Shown: positions 48,716 through 56,336 of the stretch, in pieces | Numbering within the stretch: position 1 is the first letter of the stretch | How the letters are laid out: each line of letters begins with the position of its first letter | Assembly: GCF_013624435.2 (NCBI RefSeq) | Contig: NZ_CP061768.1 | Coordinates: 1,136,001-1,200,000 of the forward strand | DNA length: 64,000 bases | Direction of reading: 5' to 3' | From: Nocardioides campestrisoli | GTDB taxonomy: Bacteria > Actinomycetota > Actinomycetes > Propionibacteriales > Nocardioidaceae | The notes under the pieces: generated by a model | Seen by the model: the letters and a program-made list of their open reading frames with translations, nothing else | Told to the model about the DNA's origin: nothing | Database searches by the model: none | Translations under genes and position numbers: made by a program

Positions 48716-49753
48716 TCAGGCCGGCTCGGCGAGCACGTGCCGGCGGGGACCACGGGTGAGCCAGGCCAGCAGGATCCCGACCGCCGCGCCGATCAGTGTC
48801 TCCACGCCCCGGTCCACCAGCAGCTCGCCGGCGGGCGCCGGGGCGACCAGCTGGATCATCAGCAGGGCCAGCGGGGTGACCGCGATCAGGGCGATCGCGT
48901 AGTTGCGGCCCACCCACAGCTCGGCCGCGGCCTGCAGGAGCACGATCACCACGATCAGCGCGAGCCCGTCGAGGTCGAGCGCGAAGAGGGCTGCGGCCAT
49001 CGCCAGCCCCAGGGCGGTGCCGGCGATCCGCTGCACCCCCCGGAGGACCTGGGCGCCGAGCTCGCGGGCGGCCAGCGGCACGATCGCCGAGACCATCGCC
49101 CAGTAGGGATGACCGATCCCGGCGGCGGTCGCCAGCGCCCCGGCGAGCAGGCAGCCGGCCATGCAGCGGACGACGTGCCGCACCGCCAGGTCGGCGAACG
49201 AGCGGCGGCGTACCGCGTCCCGCGGCGGCCCGGCGCCGCGCGAGGCCCGCCACATCGACCCGGCGGCTCCGACCAGGACGGCGAACGCCGCGGTCGCGGC
49301 CGCCACCGCGGCGGCGACGGGGAGGTCGGCGGGCGTCGAGGGGATCGAGGCGCAGGCGGCGAACGCGAAGACCAGGAAGAGCGGACCCGGGGGGTGCCAG
49401 TCCTCTGCGTCGGAGACCAGGGAGCCGATGCCCGCGACCAGGGCGCCGGTCGGCACCACCAGCCAGTCGCGGTGCTCGGAGAGGCCGACCGCCACGCCGC
49501 CGACCACCGAGAGGGTCAGCAGCACGGCCAGGCTCAGCTGCATCTGCAGGCGGGAGAGGCCGACGTGGTTGCGGCCGTACAGCGACGTGAAGCCGCCGAA
49601 GGCGGCGTAGATGGACCAGGCCTGGCGATCCACCGCCCACAGGAGGAGCAACGGCACGGCCACCGAGACCGCGGCGCGCAGCGCGACCCGGTGGGACCCG
49701 GCGTGCGGGCCGACCCGGACGAGCTGGACGACGAGGCCGGGCTGGGGTGACAC
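48716..49753 (-). CDS. FUSC-family membrane protein
   Basis: 345 residues from a GTG at 49753. There are about ten hydrophobic helices in two sets of five. A cytoplasmic segment near residue 190 (RDAVRRRSFADLAVRHVVR) separates them. The repeat HPYWAMVSAIVPLAARELGA is the FUSC signature (aromatic acid exporter/fusaric-acid resistance-like). The charged EL region after helix 10 is short. Substrate unknown. It is divergent from the thioesterase, with a GACACT -10-like box 6 nt before its start. Confidence 0.82.
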   Translation of the reverse strand: MSPQPGLVVQLVRVGPHAGSHRVALRAAVSVAVPLLLLWAVDRQAWSIYAAFGGFTSLYGRNHVGLSRLQMQLSLAVLLTLSVVGGVAVGLSEHRDWLVVPTGALVAGIGSLVSDAEDWHPPGPLFLVFAFAACASIPSTPADLPVAAAVAAATAAFAVLVGAAGSMWRASRGAGPPRDAVRRRSFADLAVRHVVRCMAGCLLAGALATAAGIGHPYWAMVSAIVPLAARELGAQVLRGVQRIAGTALGLAMAAALFALDLDGLALIVVIVLLQAAAELWVGRNYAIALIAVTPLALLMIQLVAPAPAGELLVDRGVETLIGAAVGILLAWLTRGPRRHVLAEPA

Positions 49754-49789
49754 CGGTCCAGTGTCTCGCGCAGTCGTACGATCCCGCGC

Positions 49790-50587
49790 ATGGCCCACGA
49801 GTTCGACGCAGCGATCGCCCACACCCCCGGCCCCGACGGGCGGTACGACGTCCGGCTCGACGAGGGCTGGCACATCGGCGGCGGCGTCAACGGCGGGATC
49901 CTGCTCTCCACGCTCGCCCACGCGATCGGCACGCAGCTGCCCGCCAAGCCCGACCCCCTGGTGGTCAGCGCCCACTACCTCGGGGCGTCGGTCCCCGGGG
50001 AGGCGACGGTCTCGACCCGGGTGATCCGCGAGGGCGGCACCGTCGCCACCGCCGAGGCGACCCTGCACCAGGACGGGCGGGAGAAGATCGCGGTGCTGGC
50101 GACGTACGGCGACCTCGGCCGGCTCGACGGGGAGGTCCGGACCCCGGTCGAGCCGGTCGCCATGCCCGACCCGGACCAGTGCATCCCCGCCGACATGGCG
50201 CCGGGCCGCACCCCGCCGCTGATGGACCGCTTCGACCTGCGCTTCGACCCGGCCACCATCGGCTGGGCGCTGGGGGAGCCGAGCGGCGAGGGGGAGATCC
50301 GGGCGTGGATGCGGCTCAAGGACGGTCGCGAGCCGGACCCGCTGGTGCTGCTGACGATCGTGGACGCGCTGCCGCCGGTCGTCTTCGACCTCGGCTACCG
50401 GGGCTGGGCGCCCACCCTGGAGCTGACCGCGCACGTGCGGGCCCGTCCCGCCCCCGGGTGGCTGCGGGTGCGCGCGTGGACCACGAACGTGGCCGGCGGG
50501 CTCTTCGAGGAGGACTGCGAGGTGTGGGACTCCACCGGGCGTCTGGTGGCGCAGTCGCGCCAGCTGGCGATGACCCCCCGCGGCTGA
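49790..50587 (+). CDS. Acyl-CoA thioesterase-like double-hotdog protein
   Basis: 265 residues. The pattern WHIGGGVNGGILLSTLAHAI, then VVSAHYLGASVPGEA, forms the first hotdog; the second is LTIVDALPPVVFDLGYRGWA with LELTAHVRARPAPGWLRV. This is the TesB-like acyl-CoA thioesterase layout common in mycobacteria-related bacteria. Catalytic residues are not certain by eye. TACGAT at 49777-49782 is 7 nt before the ATG. Probably hydrolyses acyl-CoA esters; chain length unknown. Confidence 0.8.
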   Translation: MAHEFDAAIAHTPGPDGRYDVRLDEGWHIGGGVNGGILLSTLAHAIGTQLPAKPDPLVVSAHYLGASVPGEATVSTRVIREGGTVATAEATLHQDGREKIAVLATYGDLGRLDGEVRTPVEPVAMPDPDQCIPADMAPGRTPPLMDRFDLRFDPATIGWALGEPSGEGEIRAWMRLKDGREPDPLVLLTIVDALPPVVFDLGYRGWAPTLELTAHVRARPAPGWLRVRAWTTNVAGGLFEEDCEVWDSTGRLVAQSRQLAMTPRG

Positions 50588-50628
50588 TCCGGCGCCCCGG
50601 TCGAGTCAGGCCGTCGGGCCAGGCAGGG

Positions 50629-51795
50629 TCAGGCCGGGTCGAGCCGGGCGCGCGGCACGGAGACCAGCCAGCGCCGGTGGGGGTGCTCGGTGACCGTCCA
50701 CAGCCGGTCCGTCGAGGGCCAGTAGGCGAGGTCCTCGGGACCCATCGGCAGCGCCCAGCGGTGCTCGCGCAGCGCCCCCGGCGTGCCGGTGTGGAGCGAG
50801 CCGGGAGTCCACGGGCCCCTGGAGACGCTCACGTGGTGCCGGCCGCGGGCCACCACCACCCCCTGCATCCCCCGCGGCCCGGCGGCGCGGTGCAGCAGGG
50901 GGAGGGCGGCGTCCTGCGCCCCGAGCGCCGGGAGCCACGTCGCCGGGTCGAGCTCCACCCGGGCCAGCCGGGTGGTCTGCCGTCCACGGCCGTACTCCCC
51001 GACGACCAGCGCCGGCGGGGCGGAGGAGCGGTCCAGGGAGAGGAACGAGTAGCGCAGCCGCTCGTGCCCCTCCTCGGCCTCGGCCCGGTAGGCCGACCGG
51101 ACCGGCAGCACGTGGTGGTGGCCGAAGGAGGCGACGCCGCGGTCCTCGATCCCGATCTCGTCGGGCCGCTCGTTGTCGCCCGGCACGCGCATGAGGTCGT
51201 CGAGGTGGAAGGTGAGGAACCCGCGCCCGGTGGCGGCGACGTGCAGGTAGGGGCCGGCCCAGACCACTCCGCCCGCGTGGATCCGCACCCCGGAGAGCTC
51301 CAGCGCCCCCTCGGAGCCACGACGTACGTCGACCAGCAGGACGTGCCGGTAGCGCAGCGTCTCCAGGTCCAGGAAGGTCAGCCGCGACCCGCGGTGGACG
51401 CCGTCCACGGGCTTGGCGTACCAGGAGGTGACCAGCACCCGGCGACCCGCGACCAGCTCGGAGTCGGAGGCGTCCGCGGAGGTCGTCACCCCCTGCGGCC
51501 ACCAGACCCGGTCGCGCTGGTCGTAGGAGTCGAAGGCGATCGCCCGGTCGACCGCCCGGCCGAGCAGCCGGCCAGGCAGCGAGCGGCGGGCCTGGAACCT
51601 GAGGTCTCCGAGCAGCTCCCCGAGGCCGGCGCGGCCGCCCAGCACCTGCGCGAGCTCGTCGATCTCGGCGAGGTTCTCCTCGGTCCGGCGCAGGGTGAGG
51701 CCGCCGGCCTGCCACTCCTGCGGCGCCCCCGGTGTCCCCGGTTCCCCTCGTTCTCCTGGTTCCCCCGGCGCTCCTGGTGCTGCTGGTCTCGCCAT
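50629..51795 (-). CDS. Hypothetical protein with a short collagen-like N-terminus
   Basis: 388 residues from the ATG at 51795, 7 nt after a TACGGT -10 box. Residues 8-25 are six uninterrupted Gly-X-Y triplets (GAPGEPGERGEPGTPGAP). The rest looks like a beta-propeller-type secreted or cytoplasmic protein: repeated strands such as RVLVTSWYAKPVDGVHRGSR, VVWAGPYLHVAATGRGFLTF and DLAYWPSTDRLWTVTEHPHR. No signal peptide and no recognised catalytic motif. Function unknown. It shares a divergent promoter with the oxidoreductase gene. Confidence 0.75.
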   Translation of the reverse strand: MARPAAPGAPGEPGERGEPGTPGAPQEWQAGGLTLRRTEENLAEIDELAQVLGGRAGLGELLGDLRFQARRSLPGRLLGRAVDRAIAFDSYDQRDRVWWPQGVTTSADASDSELVAGRRVLVTSWYAKPVDGVHRGSRLTFLDLETLRYRHVLLVDVRRGSEGALELSGVRIHAGGVVWAGPYLHVAATGRGFLTFHLDDLMRVPGDNERPDEIGIEDRGVASFGHHHVLPVRSAYRAEAEEGHERLRYSFLSLDRSSAPPALVVGEYGRGRQTTRLARVELDPATWLPALGAQDAALPLLHRAAGPRGMQGVVVARGRHHVSVSRGPWTPGSLHTGTPGALREHRWALPMGPEDLAYWPSTDRLWTVTEHPHRRWLVSVPRARLDPA

Positions 51796-51802
51796 GACCG
51801 CC

Positions 51803-51812
51803 ACCGTAGTCT
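51803..51812. promoter_or_regulatory. Overlapping divergent -10 boxes
   Basis: ACCGTAGTCT contains TACGGT on the minus strand (51803-51808), 7 nt before the ATG at 51795, and TAGTCT on the plus strand (51807-51812), 6 nt before the GTG at 51819. The two boxes share the TA at 51807-51808, so the two promoters cannot be opened independently. Confidence 0.65.
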
Positions 51813-51818
51813 CGCCAC

Positions 51819-52886
51819 GTGACCCAGAGCGCAGACACGACCCAGTCCACGTCCCGGCGCAGCACCCAGGTGCGGATGGCTGCGCGTCCCGTCGGCGAGC
51901 CCGACGACTCCGTCTTCGAGCTCGTCGACGCCGACGTGCCGGCGCTCGAGGAGGGCCAGGTGCTGCTGCGCACCGTCTACCTCTCCCTGGACCCCTACAT
52001 GCGTGGCCGGATGAGCGAGGCCAAGTCGTACGCCGCCCCGTGGCAGGTCGGCGACGTGATGCAGGGCGCGACCGTCTGCGAGGTCGTGGAGTCGCGCTCG
52101 GAGCGCCGCGCGGTCGGCGACCTGGTCCTGGCCTACACCGGCTGGCAGACCTACGCGGTGGCCGACGCGCGGCACATGCGGAGCCTCGACCCGGCTGCCG
52201 CCCCGGTCTCCACCGCCGTCGGCGTGCTCGGGATGCCCGGGTTCACCGCGTACGCCGGCCTCCTGCAGATCGGCCGACCCCAGCCCGGCGAGACCGTCGC
52301 GGTCGCTGCGGCGACCGGGCCGGTCGGCTCCGCGGTCGGCCAGATCGCCCGGGTCAAGGGCGCCCGCGCCGTGGGCATCGCCGGCGGCCCGGAGAAGTGC
52401 CGGGCGCTGGTGGAGGAGTTCGGCTTCGACGCCGCGGTCGACCACCGCTCGCCGACCTTCCGCGAGGACCTGCGCGCCGCCACCCCCGACGGGATCGACG
52501 TCTACTTCGAGAACGTCGGCGGCCACGTGTTCGAGGAGGTGGCCCGGCGGCTCAACAAGTTCGCCCGGATCCCGGTCTGCGGACTGGTCGCCAACTACAA
52601 CGCGACCGAGGCGCCGCAGGGCCCGGACCGGCTGCCCGGCTTCATGGGCAAGGTGCTCAGCCTGAGCTTGACGGTGCGCGGGTTCATCCAGGACGAGTTC
52701 GTCGCCGAGCACGAGGCGCAGTTCCAGCAGGAGATGGCGGGCTGGATCGCGGACGGCTCGGTGCGCTACCGCGAGGACGTCACCCGCGGCCTGGAGAACG
52801 CGCCGGAGGCGTTCCGCGGGATGCTCGCGGGCCGCAACTTCGGCAAGGTGCTGGTGCAGGTGGGCGATGACCCGACCCGTGCCTGA
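51819..52886 (+). CDS. NADP-dependent oxidoreductase (zinc-free MDR, CurA/LTB4DH type)
   Basis: 355 residues from GTG 51819. The medium-chain dehydrogenase fold lacks zinc-binding cysteines and has LSLDPYMRGRM, MPGFTAYAGLLQIG, the Rossmann VAVAAATGPVGSAVGQIARV, then DVYFENVGG, as in leukotriene B4 12-hydroxydehydrogenase/CurA proteins that reduce alpha,beta-unsaturated ketones. Substrate unknown. The stop is 20 nt inside the next gene, so translation of the two is coupled. Confidence 0.88.
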   Translation: MTQSADTTQSTSRRSTQVRMAARPVGEPDDSVFELVDADVPALEEGQVLLRTVYLSLDPYMRGRMSEAKSYAAPWQVGDVMQGATVCEVVESRSERRAVGDLVLAYTGWQTYAVADARHMRSLDPAAAPVSTAVGVLGMPGFTAYAGLLQIGRPQPGETVAVAAATGPVGSAVGQIARVKGARAVGIAGGPEKCRALVEEFGFDAAVDHRSPTFREDLRAATPDGIDVYFENVGGHVFEEVARRLNKFARIPVCGLVANYNATEAPQGPDRLPGFMGKVLSLSLTVRGFIQDEFVAEHEAQFQQEMAGWIADGSVRYREDVTRGLENAPEAFRGMLAGRNFGKVLVQVGDDPTRA

Positions 52887-53196
52887 GCCCGCGGACGCCG
52901 GCACGCCGCGCGCGGTCTTCTTCGACGAGGACGACGCGCGTGCGGCCGCGGCCCGGCTGCTGCGCGAGGGCTGGTCGGCGAGCGTCGAGCGTGAGCGGCT
53001 GGCCGGGGAGGACGACGACGAGGACCACCCCTGGGCGGTGACGAGCGACGCCCCGGCGTTCGTGCTCGAGCTCGTGGTCGAGGAGCACGACGGCTGGCTC
53101 GACGAGGGCGAGCCGGTCCCGCCGGCCCTGCCTCCGCTCACCCTGCCGACCGAGCCGCGCCGGATCAAGCGGGAGGGCCGCGCGGGGCCCGACTAG
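52867..53196 (+). CDS. Small acidic hypothetical protein
   Basis: 109 residues beginning with the ATG at 52867, which overlaps the preceding gene by 20 bases. The sequence [20 protein letters not shown], then [19 protein letters not shown], is alpha-beta-like and very acidic. It might be distantly like RraB-type RNase E regulators found in actinobacteria, but I cannot confirm this. The last ~35 residues are Pro-rich and basic. It lies just before mshB, which has its own -10 box. Confidence 0.6.
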   Translation: MTRPVPEPADAGTPRAVFFDEDDARAAAARLLREGWSASVERERLAGEDDDEDHPWAVTSDAPAFVLELVVEEHDGWLDEGEPVPPALPPLTLPTEPRRIKREGRAGPD

Positions 53197-53206
53197 GCTC
53201 GCAGCC

Positions 53207-54136
53207 ATGAGTGCCTCGTCCGATTCCTCCCAGCCCGCGCAGCGTCTCCTGCTGGTGCACGCCCATCCCGACGACGAGACGATCGGCAACGGCGCGACGA
53301 TGGCCAAGTACGCCGCCGAGGGCCGCGGCGTCACCCTGGTGACCTGCACCGCCGGTGAGCAGGGCGAGATCCTGGTGCCCGAGCTCGAGCACCTGGCCGC
53401 CGACCGCGACGACACGCTCGGGGAGCACCGCCGCGGCGAGCTGGCGGACGCCATGGCGGCGCTCGGCGTCACCGACCACCGCTACCTCGGCGGCTTCGGC
53501 GCCTACCGCGACTCCGGGATGAAGTGGCACCCGGACGGGCACGCGATCCCCGCCGACGAGGTGCACGAGAACGCGTTCTGGCGCGCGGACCTCACCGAGG
53601 CGGCCACCCACTTGGTGGCGATCATCCGGGAGGTGCGGCCGCAGGTGCTGGTCACCTACGACGAGTTCGGCGGCTACGGCCACCCCGACCACATCCAGGC
53701 GCACCGGGTCGCCACGTACGGCGCGGCCCTGGCGGCCGTGCCCTCCTACCGGCGCGACCTCGGCCCGGCCCACGACGTGGCGAAGATCTACTGGGGGGCG
53801 ATGTCGGAGTCCCGGATGCGGGCCGGGCTCCGCGCGCTGCGCGACGCCGGGGACACCACGACCTTCGAGGGGATGGACCCGGACGGCCCGCTGCCGCACT
53901 TCGTCACCGCGGACGAGGACCTCTCCGCCATGGTCGAGGCCACGGACTTCTTCGAGGCCAAGATGGCCGCGATGCGCGCCCACGCCACCCAGATCACCAC
54001 CGACGGCCCGTTCTTCGCGCTCTCCAACAACGTCGGCGCCCCGGCGTGGGGCCAGGAGTTCTACCGCCTCGCCAAGGGGACCCAGGGACCTCTGGGCCCC
54101 GAGGGCCTGGAGACCGACCTCTTCGCCGGACTGTGA
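53207..54136 (+). CDS. mshB: Mycothiol biosynthesis deacetylase MshB
   Basis: 309 residues. MshB removes the N-acetyl group of GlcNAc-inositol in mycothiol synthesis. The LmbE/PIG-L zinc site is present: AHPDDE (His20, Asp23) near the N-terminus and HPDHIQAHR mid-protein with the third ligand. TCTAGEQG and [10 protein letters not shown] match MshB rather than the related mycothiol-conjugate amidase. A TAGGCT box at 53194-53199 is 7 nt before the ATG at 53207. The DUF6113 gene follows after 4 nt. Confidence 0.92.
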   Translation: MSASSDSSQPAQRLLLVHAHPDDETIGNGATMAKYAAEGRGVTLVTCTAGEQGEILVPELEHLAADRDDTLGEHRRGELADAMAALGVTDHRYLGGFGAYRDSGMKWHPDGHAIPADEVHENAFWRADLTEAATHLVAIIREVRPQVLVTYDEFGGYGHPDHIQAHRVATYGAALAAVPSYRRDLGPAHDVAKIYWGAMSESRMRAGLRALRDAGDTTTFEGMDPDGPLPHFVTADEDLSAMVEATDFFEAKMAAMRAHATQITTDGPFFALSNNVGAPAWGQEFYRLAKGTQGPLGPEGLETDLFAGL

Positions 54137-54140
54137 CCCG

Positions 54141-54521
54141 GTGAGGGCGGCCCGAGTCCTGGGCGTCGCGGCCGTGCTGGTCGCCGGGACGCTCGCGGGG
54201 CTGGCCGGGGCGCTGGTGCACGGCCGGTGGTGGGGGCTGGCGCTGGCCTGGGCCGCGCTGCTGGCCGTGCTGTCGGCGTTGGGCCCGAGCCTGGCGCGCG
54301 CGGGCTTCGCCGCCGGTTGGGGGGTCGGGATCGGGCTGGCGCTCTATCCCCGCCCGGAGGGCGACTACCTGATCGCCGCGAGCACGCAGGGCTACCTGCT
54401 GCTGGTCACCGTCCTGGTGGCGGCCGGCTGGGTGGTCCTCACCCTGCCGAGAAGGCGCGCGAGGCGTGACCCGTTCCACTCCCGGCTCGCCGATCGCGAC
54501 GAAGTGGGTCGGTCCTCCTAG
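54141..54521 (+). CDS. DUF6113-like small membrane protein
   Basis: 126 residues from GTG 54141. Four hydrophobic segments (VLGVAAVLVAGTLAGLAGAL, LALAWAALLAVLSALG, FAAGWGVGIGLALY and LLLVTVLVAAGWVVLTL) are followed by an Arg-rich cytoplasmic tail. A small membrane protein of this type follows mshB in mycobacteria, as I recall (Rv1171). Function unknown; the 4-nt spacing suggests co-translation with mshB. Confidence 0.72.
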   Translation: MRAARVLGVAAVLVAGTLAGLAGALVHGRWWGLALAWAALLAVLSALGPSLARAGFAAGWGVGIGLALYPRPEGDYLIAASTQGYLLLVTVLVAAGWVVLTLPRRRARRDPFHSRLADRDEVGRSS

Positions 54522-54530
54522 ACTCCTGGC

Positions 54531-56309
54531 GTGTCTACGTCGAAGTCCGAGCCCGAGGCCCTCGAGCCCGACGGCACCGCTCCCGACGGCACCGCGCCTG
54601 ACGAGAAGGCCGGTGGCCGGGTCGTCCTGCTCCTGCTGGTCGGCCTCCTGGTCCTGGGCAGCGGCGCGTACGCCGCCGCTTACCAGGTCGCGGGGGACAA
54701 GGTGCCGCGCGGCACCACCGTCTCCGGGGTGGAGGTCGGCGGCCAGTCGCCGCAGGAGGCGGTCGAGACGCTGGAGAGCGGGCTCGCCGACCGGGTCGAG
54801 GCGCCGCTGACGGTCGAGGTCGAGGGCGAGGAGCAGTCGGTCAGCCCCGACCAGGCAGGCCTCTCGGTCGACTACTCCGCCTCGGTGGACCAGGCCGGCG
54901 GGGGCCGCTCCTGGTCCCCGGCCAGGCTGTGGGACTACTTCACCGGCGGGAAGGACCACGACGCGGTGGTCGACGTCGACGAGCCCACGGTCACCGAGCT
55001 GCTCGCGCAGCTCCAGGACGACCTGGGCACGGCGCCCCGCGAGGGCGCGGTGCGCCTGGTCGACGGCGAGGTGAAGGTGCGCTCGCCCAGGATCGGGCAG
55101 GGGATCGAGCCCGAGAGCGGCCGCGACGCGCTGGTCGCGGCGTACCTCTCCGAGGACTCCCGCGCCGAGCTGGAGGTCGAGGACCTCCAGCCGGAGATCG
55201 ACGAGACCGACGTGCAGCAGGCGCTCGACTCGTTCGCCAACCCGGCGGTGTCGGCCCCGGTGAGCCTGACCTTCGACGACACCACCGTCACCCTGACCCC
55301 TGCGCAGTACACCCGGGTGCTCTCCCTGGAGCCCGTCGACGGCGCGCTGGAGCCCACGCTCGACGAGGAGCGGCTCGCCGACCTCCTGGCCAGCACGCTC
55401 GGCGCCGACGGGGGGCCGGTCGAGGCGACGGTGCGGCTGGTGAACGGCCGCCCGCAGGTCGTCCCGGACAAACCCGGCGCCACCTTCGACCAGGAGGAGG
55501 TCAACGACGCCTTCCTGGACCTGGTCGCCGCGCCCGCCGGCGAGCGTGAGCTCGAGGTGACCGCGACCGTGGCCCGCGCGGACTTCCGCACCGAGGACGC
55601 CGAGGCGCTCGGGATCAAGGAGAAGGTCTCCTCGTTCTCCACCTACTACCCGCACGCCGACTACCGCAACGTCAACCTGGGCCGGGCCGCGGAGCTGATC
55701 GACGGCACCGTGCTCAAGCCCGGCGAGACGTTCTCGCTCAACGACACGGTGGGGGAGCGCACCCGGGCCAACGGCTTCACCGAGGGATTCATCATCGCCG
55801 ACGGGATCTTCAAGGAGGACCTGGGCGGCGGGGTCTCGCAGATGGCCACCACGGTCTTCAACGCGATGTTCTTCGCCGGCCTGGAGGACGTGGAGCACAA
55901 GCCCCACTCCTTCTACATCGACCGCTACCCGGTGGGTCGCGAGGCGACGGTGGCCTGGGGAGCGATCGACCTGCGGTTCCGCAACGACACCGACCACGGC
56001 GTGCTGATCGACGCCAAGGTCACCCCGAGCACGCCCGGGGGACAGGGCCAGGTGACGGTGAGCATGTGGTCGACGAAGGTCTGGGACATCACCTCGACCA
56101 CCAGCGGCCGGTACGCCTTCACCGCGCCGGAGACCCGGACGCTGTCCACGCCGGACTGCTACCCCAACAGCGGGTACGGCGGCTTCACGGTGGACGTGAA
56201 GCGGATCTTCCGCCGGCCGGGCTCGAACAAGGTGGTCAAGTCGGAGACCTTCACCACCACCTACACCCCCTCCGACACGGTGGTCTGCCAGCCGCCCGGT
56301 GACGACTGA
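54531..56309 (+). CDS. VanW-family protein with PG-binding (YoaR-like) domains
   Basis: 592 residues from GTG 54531, 6 nt after TAGACT (54519-54524). An acidic N-terminus is followed by one transmembrane helix (residues about 30-52). Outside there are repeated peptidoglycan-binding-4 modules (RGTTVSGVEVGGQSPQEAVE and later ones). Next comes the VanW domain with FSTYYPHADYRNVNLGRAAE, LKPGETFSLNDTVGERT, GGGVSQMATTVFNAMFFAGL and FYIDRYPVGREA. The family is linked to the cell wall, though no enzymatic activity is established. Confidence 0.88.
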   Translation: MSTSKSEPEALEPDGTAPDGTAPDEKAGGRVVLLLLVGLLVLGSGAYAAAYQVAGDKVPRGTTVSGVEVGGQSPQEAVETLESGLADRVEAPLTVEVEGEEQSVSPDQAGLSVDYSASVDQAGGGRSWSPARLWDYFTGGKDHDAVVDVDEPTVTELLAQLQDDLGTAPREGAVRLVDGEVKVRSPRIGQGIEPESGRDALVAAYLSEDSRAELEVEDLQPEIDETDVQQALDSFANPAVSAPVSLTFDDTTVTLTPAQYTRVLSLEPVDGALEPTLDEERLADLLASTLGADGGPVEATVRLVNGRPQVVPDKPGATFDQEEVNDAFLDLVAAPAGERELEVTATVARADFRTEDAEALGIKEKVSSFSTYYPHADYRNVNLGRAAELIDGTVLKPGETFSLNDTVGERTRANGFTEGFIIADGIFKEDLGGGVSQMATTVFNAMFFAGLEDVEHKPHSFYIDRYPVGREATVAWGAIDLRFRNDTDHGVLIDAKVTPSTPGGQGQVTVSMWSTKVWDITSTTSGRYAFTAPETRTLSTPDCYPNSGYGGFTVDVKRIFRRPGSNKVVKSETFTTTYTPSDTVVCQPPGDD

Positions 56310-56336
56310 CCGGTCGTTGCATAGGGTCGGGTGGCG

